From contig NZ_DATLJA010000092.1 of the NCBI RefSeq assembly GCF_035539115.1, positions 14,144 to 78,143 on the forward strand: a DNA stretch of 64,000 nt. Direction: 5' to 3'. This document shows positions 31,815 to 40,420 of this stretch, one piece after another; within the stretch, counting starts at the first letter, position 1, and every line of letters starts with the position of its first letter. The notes beneath the pieces were generated by a model. The model saw only the letters and a program-made list of their open reading frames with translations. It did not search any database and was not told the DNA's origin. This stretch comes from Desulfitobacterium_A sp035539115 (GTDB lineage: Bacteria; Bacillota; Desulfitobacteriia; Desulfitobacteriales; Desulfitobacteriaceae). The position numbers were made by a program, and so were the translations under genes.

Positions 31815-32138
31815 TTAACTGTCACAGCTGCTGCAACCAGAATCGCAGCTACTTTCATTATTGGTTTTGATTTCGAATCCGCCACCATAACGAGATTCTA
31901 CATAATCGACAACTGCCCCTTCAAGATAAGACGCCAGTTTTTCCTCGCTTAGGATCGTAACTCCAAAACCTTCATCCAAAATATCATCCTCATTTTTTGA
32001 CTCATCCAGAGTCATGCCGAAATTCGGCCCACCTCAACCAAACCCAGCGACGTAGAGACGCAAGTAAGAATTTTCTTTATTCTGACTTGCCATGACCTCT
32101 TTCACTTTCTCGGCTGCGATTTCAGTAATACCAACCAT
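31815..32138 (-). CDS. HesB/IscA-like protein, predicted selenoprotein (in-frame TGA at 32034-32036)
   Basis: 108 codons if TGA codon 35 is read as selenocysteine (U). The N-part MVGITEIAAEKVKEVM runs on to LRLYVAGFG-U-GGPNFGM, then TLDESKNEDD. HesB/IscA proteins have a conserved cysteine at exactly this place (GxGCxGxxxG). A hairpin TGACTC-TGGAT-GAGTCA follows, its upper stem ending 25 nt after the TGA and with G second in the loop. That fits the bacterial SECIS model. The usual C-terminal CGCG is replaced by a Cys-rich tail (CDSGCSSCDS). The start has GGAG 13 nt upstream. The alternative, a simple nonsense pseudogene, is less likely. Confidence 0.8.
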
Positions 32139-32248
32139 AACTTAATCGCGCTCCTTTTAGAGTAATTTAAATTGAATCTAAGATGTTATTCATATTACAT
32201 TGAAATCTGCCTGATGTCAAACAGAAACTTTTCTATTAGACAACTTCA

Positions 32249-32503
32249 CTAAACGAGTTTAGCGTCATTTCCCGGTTTTACATCCTTCCATAAGCGTTTA
32301 AGTTCAATTTCAACATTTGCCGGTAAATCTTGAGCATCTTTTTGAAGTCGATCCATTTGTGATTTTACCCGTTCCACCCAATTGGGATTTTCCGGCCAGA
32401 CAATATACGCTTGAGTCTGGGGAGTAAACGTACTTTTGATAAGAAAGATAAAGACAAAAACAACGAATAAACGCCATATGGTTTTAAACAATGGATTATC
32501 CAA
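32249..32503 (-). CDS. Small single-pass membrane protein
   Basis: 84 residues. An N-terminal membrane helix (IWRLFVVFVFIFLIKSTF) is followed by a soluble, helical tail (PNWVERVKSQMDRLQKDAQDLPANVEIELKRLWKDV). No family recognised. It lies 45 bp after the HD gene on the same strand and may be the last gene of the acuA-HD unit. Confidence 0.55.
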   Translation of the reverse strand: MDNPLFKTIWRLFVVFVFIFLIKSTFTPQTQAYIVWPENPNWVERVKSQMDRLQKDAQDLPANVEIELKRLWKDVKPGNDAKLV

Positions 32504-32548
32504 CCTTTCACCTTCAGATAATCCTAGTATAACCCGTGATGCTGACGT

Positions 32549-33142
32549 TTAAGCTTTAAGCAAGGATAGCTGGTGCCAAAACTCCTCACAGTAATCGAAA
32601 AGTGGCTTAAAATAAACTTGGGCACTCGGCGTAAACAGATGTTGGGAATAGTTTCGTACCCGTTCATGGTAAAATTCCTCACACGAATTTGGGCCAAAAA
32701 AAGGCTTTCCTTCTTTTCCTGCCCAAGCAAATAAACGGGCAATCCCCATCGGACCGACAAAATCTAATTTATCTGCATCGTAAAGAATCTTTGCTTCGAG
32801 TGTAAGCGGTTCATGCCCACCCTCGCGGGAATGCGAAACAACTGCTTCACTAACTTGGTCCATTAAATCCTTCGGATATCCTATTTTTTTTAGAACGTTC
32901 ATTCCTAAGGCAGCACTGCTCTCAGCATGTGTTTTTTCGATCGTTCCAGAGCGTCCAATATCATGAAGAAGCGCTGCTAATTCGACAACGCGTAAATCGG
33001 CCCTCTCCTCGATCGCGATCTTTCTGCCCCAGTCTTTCACTCTCAACGCATGTTCTAGATCATGCGCCGAATCTTTACGTGCATAATATCCTCGAACTGC
33101 TGAAATAACTGCTTGAAATTCATCTGTCTCTGGATTATGCAA
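32549..33142 (-). CDS. HD-domain phosphohydrolase, YedJ-like
   Basis: 197 residues from a TTG at 33142 with GGGGGTG five bases upstream; a longer reading to 33208 would overlap acuA by 62 bp. HD residues: AHDLEHALRVKDW (H), AALLHDIGRSGT (HD) and DADKLDFVG (D). These bind metal for phosphate-ester hydrolysis. It starts 4 bp after acuA. Substrate unknown. Confidence 0.85.
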   Translation of the reverse strand: MHNPETDEFQAVISAVRGYYARKDSAHDLEHALRVKDWGRKIAIEERADLRVVELAALLHDIGRSGTIEKTHAESSAALGMNVLKKIGYPKDLMDQVSEAVVSHSREGGHEPLTLEAKILYDADKLDFVGPMGIARLFAWAGKEGKPFFGPNSCEEFYHERVRNYSQHLFTPSAQVYFKPLFDYCEEFWHQLSLLKA

Positions 33143-33146
33143 ATCA

Positions 33147-33785
33147 TCACCCCCGGTTCGAATCCGGTCTTTCAAAGAGAATTCGTTCAAATGCCAGGAT
33201 GGTTTCAAGCTTTAAATTACTGCCGTAACGAACCATCAGCATGTTAGCAGGATGGGAAGCAATCTCCTCCTCATCTGTGTCCTTGATAACCATCCCCACA
33301 GGTGACATGAGCTGCCTCATCATTTCACGGTACTCCCAAACATGAAGTCCTGTGCTCTCCAGGTCCCAGTGCCAATAATACTCTGTGGCAACTACGAGAT
33401 AATCCTCCATTGAAGAATCACCAAAGGAGACTTCTAACATTTTTCGGGCAATTCCAAAACGACGAAACTCAGGTGAAACTTCGATCGCGCCGAGTTCGAT
33501 TAATTGCTCGGGTCCTTTCGACCAACGTTCGAACGAATCCGGTCTATGAAAGGTAACATACCCCAAAAGGCGCTGTCCAAGGCGCGCAATAATGACCCTG
33601 CCTTCTTCAAGCTGGATAATTCCGAGAAGAGCCTCTTTTTGCCTTTTCGGTGGGCGAAAAGCCCTTAGCCCAGGATCGAATTCCAGGGAGGCCATAAGCT
33701 CAGTACCGACTGGTCCTTCAACCAAAATGGGGCCTTCTGAAGTTGGGATAACAAGGCTTTTAGCTTCCGTATCACTCTTCACCAT
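33147..33785 (-). CDS. acuA: Protein acetyltransferase AcuA
   Basis: 212 residues of the GNAT superfamily. It shares with B. subtilis AcuA the segments EFDPGLRAFRPPKRQKEALLGI, GRVIIARLGQRLLGYVTFHRPD, ERWSKGPEQLIELGAIEVSPEFR, MEDYLVVATEYYWHWDLESTGLHVWEYR and HPANMLMVRYG. AcuA acetylates and thereby switches off acetyl-CoA synthetase. Deacetylase and acs genes are not in view. It leads a small operon with the HD gene. Confidence 0.92.
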   Translation of the reverse strand: MVKSDTEAKSLVIPTSEGPILVEGPVGTELMASLEFDPGLRAFRPPKRQKEALLGIIQLEEGRVIIARLGQRLLGYVTFHRPDSFERWSKGPEQLIELGAIEVSPEFRRFGIARKMLEVSFGDSSMEDYLVVATEYYWHWDLESTGLHVWEYREMMRQLMSPVGMVIKDTDEEEIASHPANMLMVRYGSNLKLETILAFERILFERPDSNRG

Positions 33786-33873
33786 GAGTCTCCTCTACGT
33801 CTGATTCATCTGATGACTAATCGCCCTCTAAGTCTTGATAAGTTCTACAATCCATTATCTTTGCAAGATCAGC

Positions 33874-35136
33874 TCAGCTGTGTGCCCAGTTCGCTAAATA
33901 TGCTCTCTGTGCTTCACTTAATTCATCAATTTTTAGATTTAACGCTTCCAGTTTAAGTCGAGCTACCCGTAGATCCATGTCGTGAGGAACGGAATAAACC
34001 TTTGCCGGCAAGGGTTTGGGTACAGTAGCCAAGGAAGCTAAGGAAAGAGCCTGGAGGGCAAACGTCATATCCATCACTTCGGCGGGATGCCCGTCCCCAG
34101 CAGCTAAGTTTACGAGCCGCCCTTCTGCCAGCAAGAAAACTTTTCTCCCATCGGCCAGTTTAAATTCTTCAATGTTCGGTCGTACAATTCTTATTTTCTT
34201 GGCTAACGCCTTAAGCTCGACTTTATTTATTTCGACATCAAAATGTCCGGCATTAGCCAAAATAGCTCCGTCCTTCATCACCTTAAAGTGTTCACCCCGG
34301 ATGATATCTTTATCCCCAGTCACCGTAATAAAGAAATCTCCCCAAGTTGCTGCTTCGAGCATCGGCATCACTTGGAAACCATCCATCCAGGCTTCATTGG
34401 CCTTGATCGCATCAACTTCACAGACAATAACTCGGGCACCCAATCCTTTGGCCCGCATAGCCACACCTTTGCCACACCACCCATACCCTGCAACAACTAC
34501 GGTTTTACCCGCAACGACGAGATTAGTCGTTCTCATAATTCCATCCCAAACCGATTGGCCTGTACCATAACGGTTATCAAATAAATATTTCATCTGGGCA
34601 TCATTAACCGCAATCATGGGAAAACCAAGCTCTCCATTTTTCTCCATCGCCTTGAGTCTAAGAATGCCAGTCGTGGTTTCTTCCGCCCCACCCTGGACAT
34701 GGGCGATAAGTTCTCTTCTTTCCTGGTGAATAGTCGATACAAGATCTCCACCGTCATCGATAATATAATCAGGTTTAGAATCGAGCGCTTGATGGATATG
34801 TTGATGATATTCCTCCGCCGTTGCTCCATGCCAAGCATGAGCACGAATTCCGCCTGCTACTAAGGCTGCAACAACATCATCTTGAGTTGAAAGGGGGTTG
34901 CTGGCAACAACTGTTACATCCGCTCCTCCCGCTTGGATTACTTTCGCTAAATAGGCCGTTTTGGCCTCTAAATGCAAGCAGACTACCACTCTCTTCCCTT
35001 TAAAAGGTAAGTCCTGCTCAAACTCCTTACGCACTTGATTTAAGACCGGCATGTGCCCTTCAACCCAATCAATTTTAAGTTGGCCTTGAGGCGCCAACTT
35101 AATATCTCGTATCGTAGATTCTTTAATTTCTGGCAA
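33874..35136 (-). CDS. ahcY: S-adenosylhomocysteine hydrolase
   Basis: 420 residues, the shorter form found in many thermophiles and anaerobes. It splits S-adenosylhomocysteine into adenosine and homocysteine. NAD-binding motif GKTVVVAGYGWCGKGVAMRAKGLGARVIVCEVD; catalytic region NRYGTGQSVWDGIMRTT; C-terminal NAD-contact end LKLEALNLKIDELSEAQRAYL. The start is a TTG with GGGAGGTGA upstream. No riboswitch is seen in the short leader, because repeat locus 4 begins about 110 bp upstream. Confidence 0.95.
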   Translation of the reverse strand: MPEIKESTIRDIKLAPQGQLKIDWVEGHMPVLNQVRKEFEQDLPFKGKRVVVCLHLEAKTAYLAKVIQAGGADVTVVASNPLSTQDDVVAALVAGGIRAHAWHGATAEEYHQHIHQALDSKPDYIIDDGGDLVSTIHQERRELIAHVQGGAEETTTGILRLKAMEKNGELGFPMIAVNDAQMKYLFDNRYGTGQSVWDGIMRTTNLVVAGKTVVVAGYGWCGKGVAMRAKGLGARVIVCEVDAIKANEAWMDGFQVMPMLEAATWGDFFITVTGDKDIIRGEHFKVMKDGAILANAGHFDVEINKVELKALAKKIRIVRPNIEEFKLADGRKVFLLAEGRLVNLAAGDGHPAEVMDMTFALQALSLASLATVPKPLPAKVYSVPHDMDLRVARLKLEALNLKIDELSEAQRAYLANWAHS

Positions 35137-35246
35137 AGCAGATCACCTCCCATTCTTATATTTTTTTCATGTTTCGTTAGTCTACAAATTTTCATTCTGC
35201 GTAGGAACTCAAAACTCCTGCCTATGAAAACCTTAATGGATCATAG

Positions 35247-35497
35247 ATAAAGAAAACTTGGCTTGCGCCAAGCCTCTGGCGTAGGCGGAAGCCTTAGTTG
35301 CACTTATGCTATCTGCCCAAAACTTATACTTTCTGTTAGTATAAAGAAAACTTGGCTTGCGCCAAGCCTCTGGCGTAGGCAGAAGCCTTAGTTGCACTTA
35401 TGCTATCTGCCAAAAACTTATACTTTCTTACGAAAATGGACTACATTTTCATACCTCCCTGTGAATCGGCAGGTTCATGGAAGTTTCTGTTAGTACA
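35247..35497 (-). repeat. Terminator-associated modular repeat, locus 4 (two units plus nested insert)
   Basis: On the minus strand it begins TACTAACAG just after the TTTTATTG tract of the mrp terminator. The first unit carries the 60-nt nested insert (about 35427-35487) and the core GGCAGATAGCATAAGTGCAAC, and ends CTTGGCgcaaGCCAAG, TTTTCTTTA. A second full type-1 unit follows and ends 110 bp before ahcY. Confidence 0.92.
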
Positions 35498-35500
35498 ATA

Positions 35501-35525
35501 AAAGGCCTGCGTAAACGCAAGCCCT
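35501..35525 (-). terminator. Terminator of mrp
   Basis: GGCTTGCGT and ACGCAGGCC pair (one mismatch) around a 2-nt loop, then TTTTATTG on the minus strand. Repeat locus 4 starts here. Confidence 0.8.
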
Positions 35526-35541
35526 AACCGTCTTTCCTCTT

Positions 35542-36411
35542 TTACTGAGCCGCATCTTTAGCCATAGCTTGAGCGTCATCTTTAGCCACTACTTCAAGCA
35601 TTTTCTTGACAATTCCATCAAAGTTCTCTGTTTGATAGTCTTCAATTTTGCCGAGATCCGACATGCTGGATAGCACAGGATCAATGGGCAACTGTCCTAA
35701 ATACGGAATCTCATTCTTCCGGGCCTCTTCCTCACCCTTTGGTGTACCGAAAATCTCAATTTTCTTATCACAGTCTGGGCAAGAAACATAAGCCATATTT
35801 TCAACCAGTCCGTAGAACGTCGTATCATATTTTTTAGCCATTTTAATAGCTTTGCGGACGATCATGCTTGCCAGTTGTTGGGGACTCGTGACTATAACTA
35901 CCCCATTAACAGGTATACTCTGGAAGATCGTAATCGGGACATCTCCTGTTCCAGGAGGCAAATCAATCAACAGATAATCGAGTTCTCCCCAGACTACATC
36001 GGTCCAGAACTGTTGAACCAACTGGGTAATAATTGAACCTCTCCAGATGACCGGATCATCTTCGTTCTCAAGCATTAAATTTAAGGACATAACTTTGATA
36101 CCGCCCTTGCTTAGTGGAGCAGTTACACCAGTTTTATTGACATTGGCCTTTTCCGTAATGCCAAAGATTTTAGGGATGCTCGGCCCAGTAATATCAGCAT
36201 CCAGGATTCCTACTTTATAGCCTTGCCGCATTAAATTCACGGCCAACATACTCGTCACCGACGATTTCCCGACTCCACCTTTACCGCTCATAACCGCAAC
36301 TATTTTACCAATTTGGCTGGCTTTTTGAGCTTCCGTTAATTGAGGTTTGGTTGAACAACTATCGGTAGTACAATTCCCCGCAGCTGAGCATGAACTACAA
36401 GCTTCACTCAT
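35542..36411 (-). CDS. Mrp/NBP35-family Fe-S carrier ATPase
   Basis: 289 residues from the ATG at 36411 (GGGAG eight bases upstream). A Cys-rich N-terminus (CSSCSAAGNCTTDSC) is followed by the deviant Walker A MSGKGGVGKSSVTSMLA, the ADITGPSIPKIFG segment and DYLLIDLPPGTGDVP. A CxxC (YVSCPDCDKK) bridges the dimer cluster. The protein holds and transfers [4Fe-4S] clusters. It is monocistronic with its own terminator. Confidence 0.92.
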   Translation of the reverse strand: MSEACSSCSAAGNCTTDSCSTKPQLTEAQKASQIGKIVAVMSGKGGVGKSSVTSMLAVNLMRQGYKVGILDADITGPSIPKIFGITEKANVNKTGVTAPLSKGGIKVMSLNLMLENEDDPVIWRGSIITQLVQQFWTDVVWGELDYLLIDLPPGTGDVPITIFQSIPVNGVVIVTSPQQLASMIVRKAIKMAKKYDTTFYGLVENMAYVSCPDCDKKIEIFGTPKGEEEARKNEIPYLGQLPIDPVLSSMSDLGKIEDYQTENFDGIVKKMLEVVAKDDAQAMAKDAAQ

Positions 36412-36538
36412 TTTCAATTCTCCCTTTCTCAGGTACTTATTCCCCCATGGGGTATCTGCACTTTTATATTCTTCTTTCTTATAAACTTTGTCAAGGTTCG
36501 TAAGAACTTTTCCAGTTTGAAAAGTATGCTCGATCAGT

Positions 36539-38344
36539 CTATTCCTCCAAAACCTTTTCCAGTCGGTCTAACAATCCCTTAAAGACTTTCAACGCTTCTT
36601 GCACAGGCAGTGGGGTTTCCATGTCCACCCCCGCCTTGCGTAAAAGTTCAATCGGATAATCCGAACTACCACTCGAGAGGAAGGTCAGATAGCGTTTCAC
36701 AGCAGGTTCGCCTTCTTCGAGAATTTTCCGTGACAGGGCGGTTGCCGCGGAGAAGCCTGTCGCATATTTGTATACATAGAAGGAAGTATAAAAGTGAGGG
36801 ATTCTTGCCCATTCAAGAGCAATTTCTGGGTCAGAGATCACGTCAGGACCGTAATACTCCTGATTCAACTTCAGATATTCACGCGACAGAAGGTCTGCTG
36901 TTAATGCTTCTCCTTGTTCAACCCAAGCATGCGTTTTTTTCTCAAACTCAGCAAACATAGTTTGCCTAAAAATTGTACCACGGAATTGTTCCAAGTAATG
37001 ATTGAGCAAGTAGGCTAACACCTTGGGATCTTCTGTCGTCTTTATGAGATGCTCCATGACCAGGGCTTCATTTAAGGTTGAAGCCACCTCAGCCACAAAT
37101 ATCTTATAACCCGCATAAAGATGCGGTTGAGTCTGATTTGAGAAATACGTATGCAGGGAATGCCCCATCTCATGAGCTATTGTAAACATCGAATCCAGCG
37201 TATCCTGATGGTTGAGTAAGACATACGGGTGGGACCGGTAGGTCCCCCAAGAATAGGCTCCACTGGTTTTCCCCTGGTTCTCATAGATATCAATCCAATG
37301 GGATTCGAAGCCTTCATTAAGAACTTTGAGATAGCTTTCTCCCAAAGGTTTAAGGCCTTCGCGAACCATTTGCAGCGCTTCCGGATAAGCAATTTCCATT
37401 TTAACCTCGGGGACAATTGGAACGTAAATATCGTACATATGAAGTTCTTCTAGCCCTAGCATTTTTTTACGAAGACGCATGTACCGATACATTTCTGGAA
37501 GAAATTCACGAACTGTCTCAATCAAAGCGTCATAAACTTTGAGCGGAACCCGATCATCATCCAAAGAAGATTCTATCGCCGAGGGATAATGACGAACCTT
37601 CGCAAAGAACACATCTGCTTTAACATTCGCGTTTGTAGTCGCTGCCCACGTATTAATTTGTTTTTGATAGGTATGATAAAGAGTAGTAAAAGCCTCCTGC
37701 CGAACCCTTTGCTCAGGGCTTTCCATAAATTGAGTGTAATTTCCTTTGGTTAATTCAACCTCTTGACCCTTATCATCTCTAATCGTTGGAAATTTAAGAT
37801 CGGCATTATTAGCCATGCCAAAGATCATACTCGGCGCTTCAGCCATTTCGCCGGCTTCTGCGAGTATTTTTTCTTCAGCTGTACTTAAAACATGTTGACG
37901 TTTACGGAGAATGTCCTCTAAGGAATGATCATAGATTTCTAACTTTGGGTTGGCCTTCCGGAATTCCGCCAACCTTTCCGCAGGGATCGCCAGAAGCTCT
38001 GGAACCACGAAGGCTAAGGCGCTGCTCATCCGCACCGAAAGTGCTCCTGCCCGATCGGTCATTCCCTGATAAAGCGCCTCCCTGTTATCCTCATCTCGTC
38101 TCATGCGGGCATATGTATAGATTTCTTCCAGTTCCGAGCCGACCTCTTCCATCCAGACGAGACAAGAGAGCAACTGGTCCGCATTCTCTCCTAATTGACC
38201 TTGAAACTGAGCCGCTTCCTCTAAGCTCTTTTCCACTTTCGCGAATTCCTCTTCCCACGCTTGATCACTAGGGAAGATATCTTCAAGGCGCCATTTGTAT
38301 TCATCAGGAATTTCTGATCTAGATTTTAATTTTGCGTGTTCCAC
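36539..38344 (-). CDS. pepF: Oligoendopeptidase F (M3B)
   Basis: 601 residues. The zinc motif HExxH is TIAHEMGHSLHTYF near residue 386, with the third ligand in the downstream helix (FVAEVASTLNEAL). The start RSEIPDEYKWRLEDIFPSDQAWEEEF is the usual PepF N-terminus. It degrades peptides of about 7-17 residues in the cytoplasm and so could work on what the Opp system brings in. Single gene. Confidence 0.95.
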   Translation of the reverse strand: MEHAKLKSRSEIPDEYKWRLEDIFPSDQAWEEEFAKVEKSLEEAAQFQGQLGENADQLLSCLVWMEEVGSELEEIYTYARMRRDEDNREALYQGMTDRAGALSVRMSSALAFVVPELLAIPAERLAEFRKANPKLEIYDHSLEDILRKRQHVLSTAEEKILAEAGEMAEAPSMIFGMANNADLKFPTIRDDKGQEVELTKGNYTQFMESPEQRVRQEAFTTLYHTYQKQINTWAATTNANVKADVFFAKVRHYPSAIESSLDDDRVPLKVYDALIETVREFLPEMYRYMRLRKKMLGLEELHMYDIYVPIVPEVKMEIAYPEALQMVREGLKPLGESYLKVLNEGFESHWIDIYENQGKTSGAYSWGTYRSHPYVLLNHQDTLDSMFTIAHEMGHSLHTYFSNQTQPHLYAGYKIFVAEVASTLNEALVMEHLIKTTEDPKVLAYLLNHYLEQFRGTIFRQTMFAEFEKKTHAWVEQGEALTADLLSREYLKLNQEYYGPDVISDPEIALEWARIPHFYTSFYVYKYATGFSAATALSRKILEEGEPAVKRYLTFLSSGSSDYPIELLRKAGVDMETPLPVQEALKVFKGLLDRLEKVLEE

Positions 38345-38406
38345 GGATAACCCTCCTCAAGATCTTTTCTAAATTATTATACACAAAAACAGGAAAAATT
38401 AGTAAT

Positions 38407-38892
38407 TCATTCGTCTGAACTACTCCATTGTGTAAAAGGCCTTCGTCCCAAATTTATATTGAAATAACAAGAATCCATCGTAACCTCCTGTTGCGAATCA
38501 ATCCATTGAGGAAAATTGATTGCATAATCTAAGCTCGGCAACTCTACATCTGCTGTAATCAATCCTAAATTTTCTCCCTGATAAACATCAATTTCCCATA
38601 CCAGTCCTGAATAGGGAACGCGATAGCGAATCTTTTCTACTGGAGGAAAAAGGGCTAACTTAAGGAGCTCCTTCTGGTCAGGCAAGCTCACCTCGGGTCT
38701 CATCGATTCGAACTCGAAGCGACTCCCATCCTTTTGCAGACTTTTGATGTTAATGATCACGTCCTGATCAATCACTCGAAAACGAATGGAGGGTTGCACT
38801 GCTAAATATCCTTGGATCATTCGCTGCCCATCTTCCAATACGGGTAGTAATTTCCGATGCACTAAATATTTACGTTCAATCTCAATAGCCAT
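38407..38892 (-). CDS. CYTH-domain protein
   Basis: 161 residues from the ATG at 38892 with AAGGAGCG just upstream. The ExExK signature is MAIEIERKYLV. Further charged strands (SIRFRVIDQDVIINIKSL and KIRYRVPYSGLVWEIDVYQGENLGLITADVEL) build the triphosphate tunnel. CYTH enzymes act on inorganic triphosphate, thiamine triphosphate or ATP; the bacterial short form is most often a triphosphatase. Confidence 0.9.
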   Translation of the reverse strand: MAIEIERKYLVHRKLLPVLEDGQRMIQGYLAVQPSIRFRVIDQDVIINIKSLQKDGSRFEFESMRPEVSLPDQKELLKLALFPPVEKIRYRVPYSGLVWEIDVYQGENLGLITADVELPSLDYAINFPQWIDSQQEVTMDSCYFNINLGRRPFTQWSSSDE

Positions 38893-38923
38893 TCGCTCGC
38901 TCCTTCTGCGGATAGATAAAGTG

Positions 38924-38954
38924 AAACAGGCAGCGTACGTTCCACTGCCTGTTT
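38924..38954 (-). other. Hairpin in the leader of the CYTH gene
   Basis: AAACAGGCAG pairs with CTGCCTGTTT around an 11-nt loop, about 32 bp ahead of the CYTH start, with T-rich sequence after it on the minus strand. It could be an attenuator or a relic terminator. Confidence 0.45.
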
Positions 38955-39096
38955 CTGCCACCTCGTCCACCTATCTCCCAGGAAGGTTCCCCAACCTTCC
39001 ATTAATCATTTTAGCGTGTGGGCCCTAATTCTGCAAGTTCAATCTTTGGGATTAGATAAAATAATAATAAAAAAGCTTTCCTATTTAAAACTTTCC

Positions 39097-39105
39097 TGAT
39101 ATAAT
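39097..39105 (+). promoter_or_regulatory. Promoter of the T-box-pheA unit (extended -10)
   Basis: TGATATAAT matches an extended -10 (TGnTATAAT); no clear -35 is present. It lies about 30 bp ahead of the T-box. Confidence 0.5.
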
Positions 39106-39129
39106 CATTTAAAATCTTGCGCGTTAATA

Positions 39130-39383
39130 ACGATGAATGAGAGTATACGTGATCCAAACCCTCAGGGAACCGATGCCATGGACTGAGAGCATTGGTGGTT
39201 AATGGAACGGAAATTCACTCTGGAGTTGCGTTCTTGAACTTGAAGTAGGGAACGCCGGAAACCTCCGTTATCAGGTATTCCTACTTATTAAGGAAATTCG
39301 AGTGGTCGGTTTTTAGTTTTGAACCGGCAATGAGGGTGGTACCACGAGGCTTGGCTCGTCCCTTTGGGGAGCCAAGCTTTTTT
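39130..39383 (+). ncRNA. T-box leader, probably tRNA-Phe specific
   Basis: Stem I has the AGTA loop-E element (39142-39145). Opposite it is GGAAATTCACTC, where a CTC pairs with the GAG before AGTA. This places TTC (39214-39216, Phe) in the specifier position, followed by the usual A. The stem II/III block is TAGGGAACGCCGG with CCTCCGTTATC. The T-box proper is GGGTGGTACCACGAGG (39334-39349), whose TGGT would pair with the ACCA tail of uncharged tRNA-Phe. The terminator is GCTTGGCTC with GAGCCAAGC and TTTTTT (39349-39383). Uncharged tRNA should allow read-through into pheA. Confidence 0.92.
39349..39383 (+). terminator. Regulated terminator of the T-box leader
   Basis: GCTTGGCTC and GAGCCAAGC form a 9-bp stem followed by six T. 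Its 5' arm overlaps the antiterminator side. Repeat locus 5 starts directly after it. Confidence 0.9.
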
Positions 39384-39384
39384 C

Positions 39385-39480
39385 TTTATACTAACAGAAA
39401 GTATAAATTTCCGGCAGATAGCATAAGTGCAACCAGCGGTTTTCGCTTTCGCAAGCTCGGCGAAAGCCGGGTTTTCTTTA
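39385..39480 (+). repeat. Terminator-associated modular repeat, locus 5 (single unit)
   Basis: ATACTAACAGAAAGTATAA begins just after the T-tract of the T-box terminator. The core is GGCAGATAGCATAAGTGCAAC, and the unit ends in a CTCGGCgaaaGCCGGG hairpin with TTTTCTTTA. It lies inside the transcribed leader, between the T-box and pheA, so read-through transcripts must pass a second terminator-like hairpin. Confidence 0.92.
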
Positions 39481-39533
39481 TCTGATGACTAATCGCCACT
39501 AAGTCCCTAACAAGCAACTAAGGAGGATTTAAC

Positions 39534-40403
39534 ATGAATAGCATTGGTTATCTTGGTCCTAAGGGAAGTTTTTCGGAAGAAGCACTTCAGCTTTTTATGT
39601 CTAAGCAAAAAGAATGGAAAGAAAATCGCCCTGATCCCCTCCCCTTCAGTACCATACCTAGACTTCTCTCAGCCTGTGAACGGAAGGAAATCAGCTTCGG
39701 CTTTGTTCCCCTTGAGAACTCAACTGAAGGACAAGTTGCAGCTACGATGGATATGTTAGGACAAACTGAAGACCTCTATATAGTTAAAGAATTTATTCAT
39801 CCTGTTAATCAATGTCTATTAACCCCGAAGCCCCTGAAATTGGGCCAAATTGAACGTGTTTATTCCCATGAACAAGCTCTCGGGCAATGTCGGGACTTCT
39901 TAGAAACTCATCTTCCCCAGGCAGAGCAAATAGTTTGTCTTAGTACAGCCGAAGCCGCGCAAAAGATCTCCTCAGTCCAAGAAAACTGGGCAGCTATCGG
40001 ACCACGCCGGGCAGCTGAACTTTATTCTCTTCATTGTCAAGAGGAGAGGATTCAGGATGCAATGCTTAATGCAACCCGTTTCATTTTGGTCACTCATTCT
40101 TTAGCCGAAATGAGCTCGGAAACAAGCGCGGAAGATAAAACCTCCTTACTCATCATCGCCCAAAATGTTCCTGGCTCCTTAGCTCAGATTCTCCAGGAAT
40201 TCGCCTCGAGAAACATCAACATGAGCCGAATTGAATCCCGTCCCTCGAAAAAGAAATTAGGGGAGTACGTTTTTTTCATCGATATCGATGGCTACGTATT
40301 TTCCCCCATCATTCAAGAGGCACTTTGGGCACTCCACCAAAAAAATGTTTCGACCAAACTTCTAGGCTCCTACCCTAAAGCTGCAACTAATCCTCTACCT
40401 TAA
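39534..40403 (+). CDS. pheA: Prephenate dehydratase
   Basis: 289 residues. The enzyme converts prephenate to phenylpyruvate for phenylalanine. Start IGYLGPKGSFSEEAL; substrate motif LNATRFILV (TRF); the inhibitory ACT domain from about residue 200 (TSLLIIAQNVPGSLAQILQEFA, then SRIESRPSKKKLGEYVFFID) binds phenylalanine with ESRP. There is no chorismate mutase domain. AAGGAGG precedes the ATG. Control is by the T-box at the transcript level and by Phe at the protein level. Confidence 0.96.
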   Translation: MNSIGYLGPKGSFSEEALQLFMSKQKEWKENRPDPLPFSTIPRLLSACERKEISFGFVPLENSTEGQVAATMDMLGQTEDLYIVKEFIHPVNQCLLTPKPLKLGQIERVYSHEQALGQCRDFLETHLPQAEQIVCLSTAEAAQKISSVQENWAAIGPRRAAELYSLHCQEERIQDAMLNATRFILVTHSLAEMSSETSAEDKTSLLIIAQNVPGSLAQILQEFASRNINMSRIESRPSKKKLGEYVFFIDIDGYVFSPIIQEALWALHQKNVSTKLLGSYPKAATNPLP

Positions 40404-40420
40404 TTGGTCTCAAAGTAAGC

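Noticed and set aside
31815..32015. A 66-residue C-terminal HesB fragment as a complete gene or pseudogene
   Set aside because: The family N-terminus continues in frame upstream, through a single TGA at the conserved cysteine codon with a SECIS-like hairpin.
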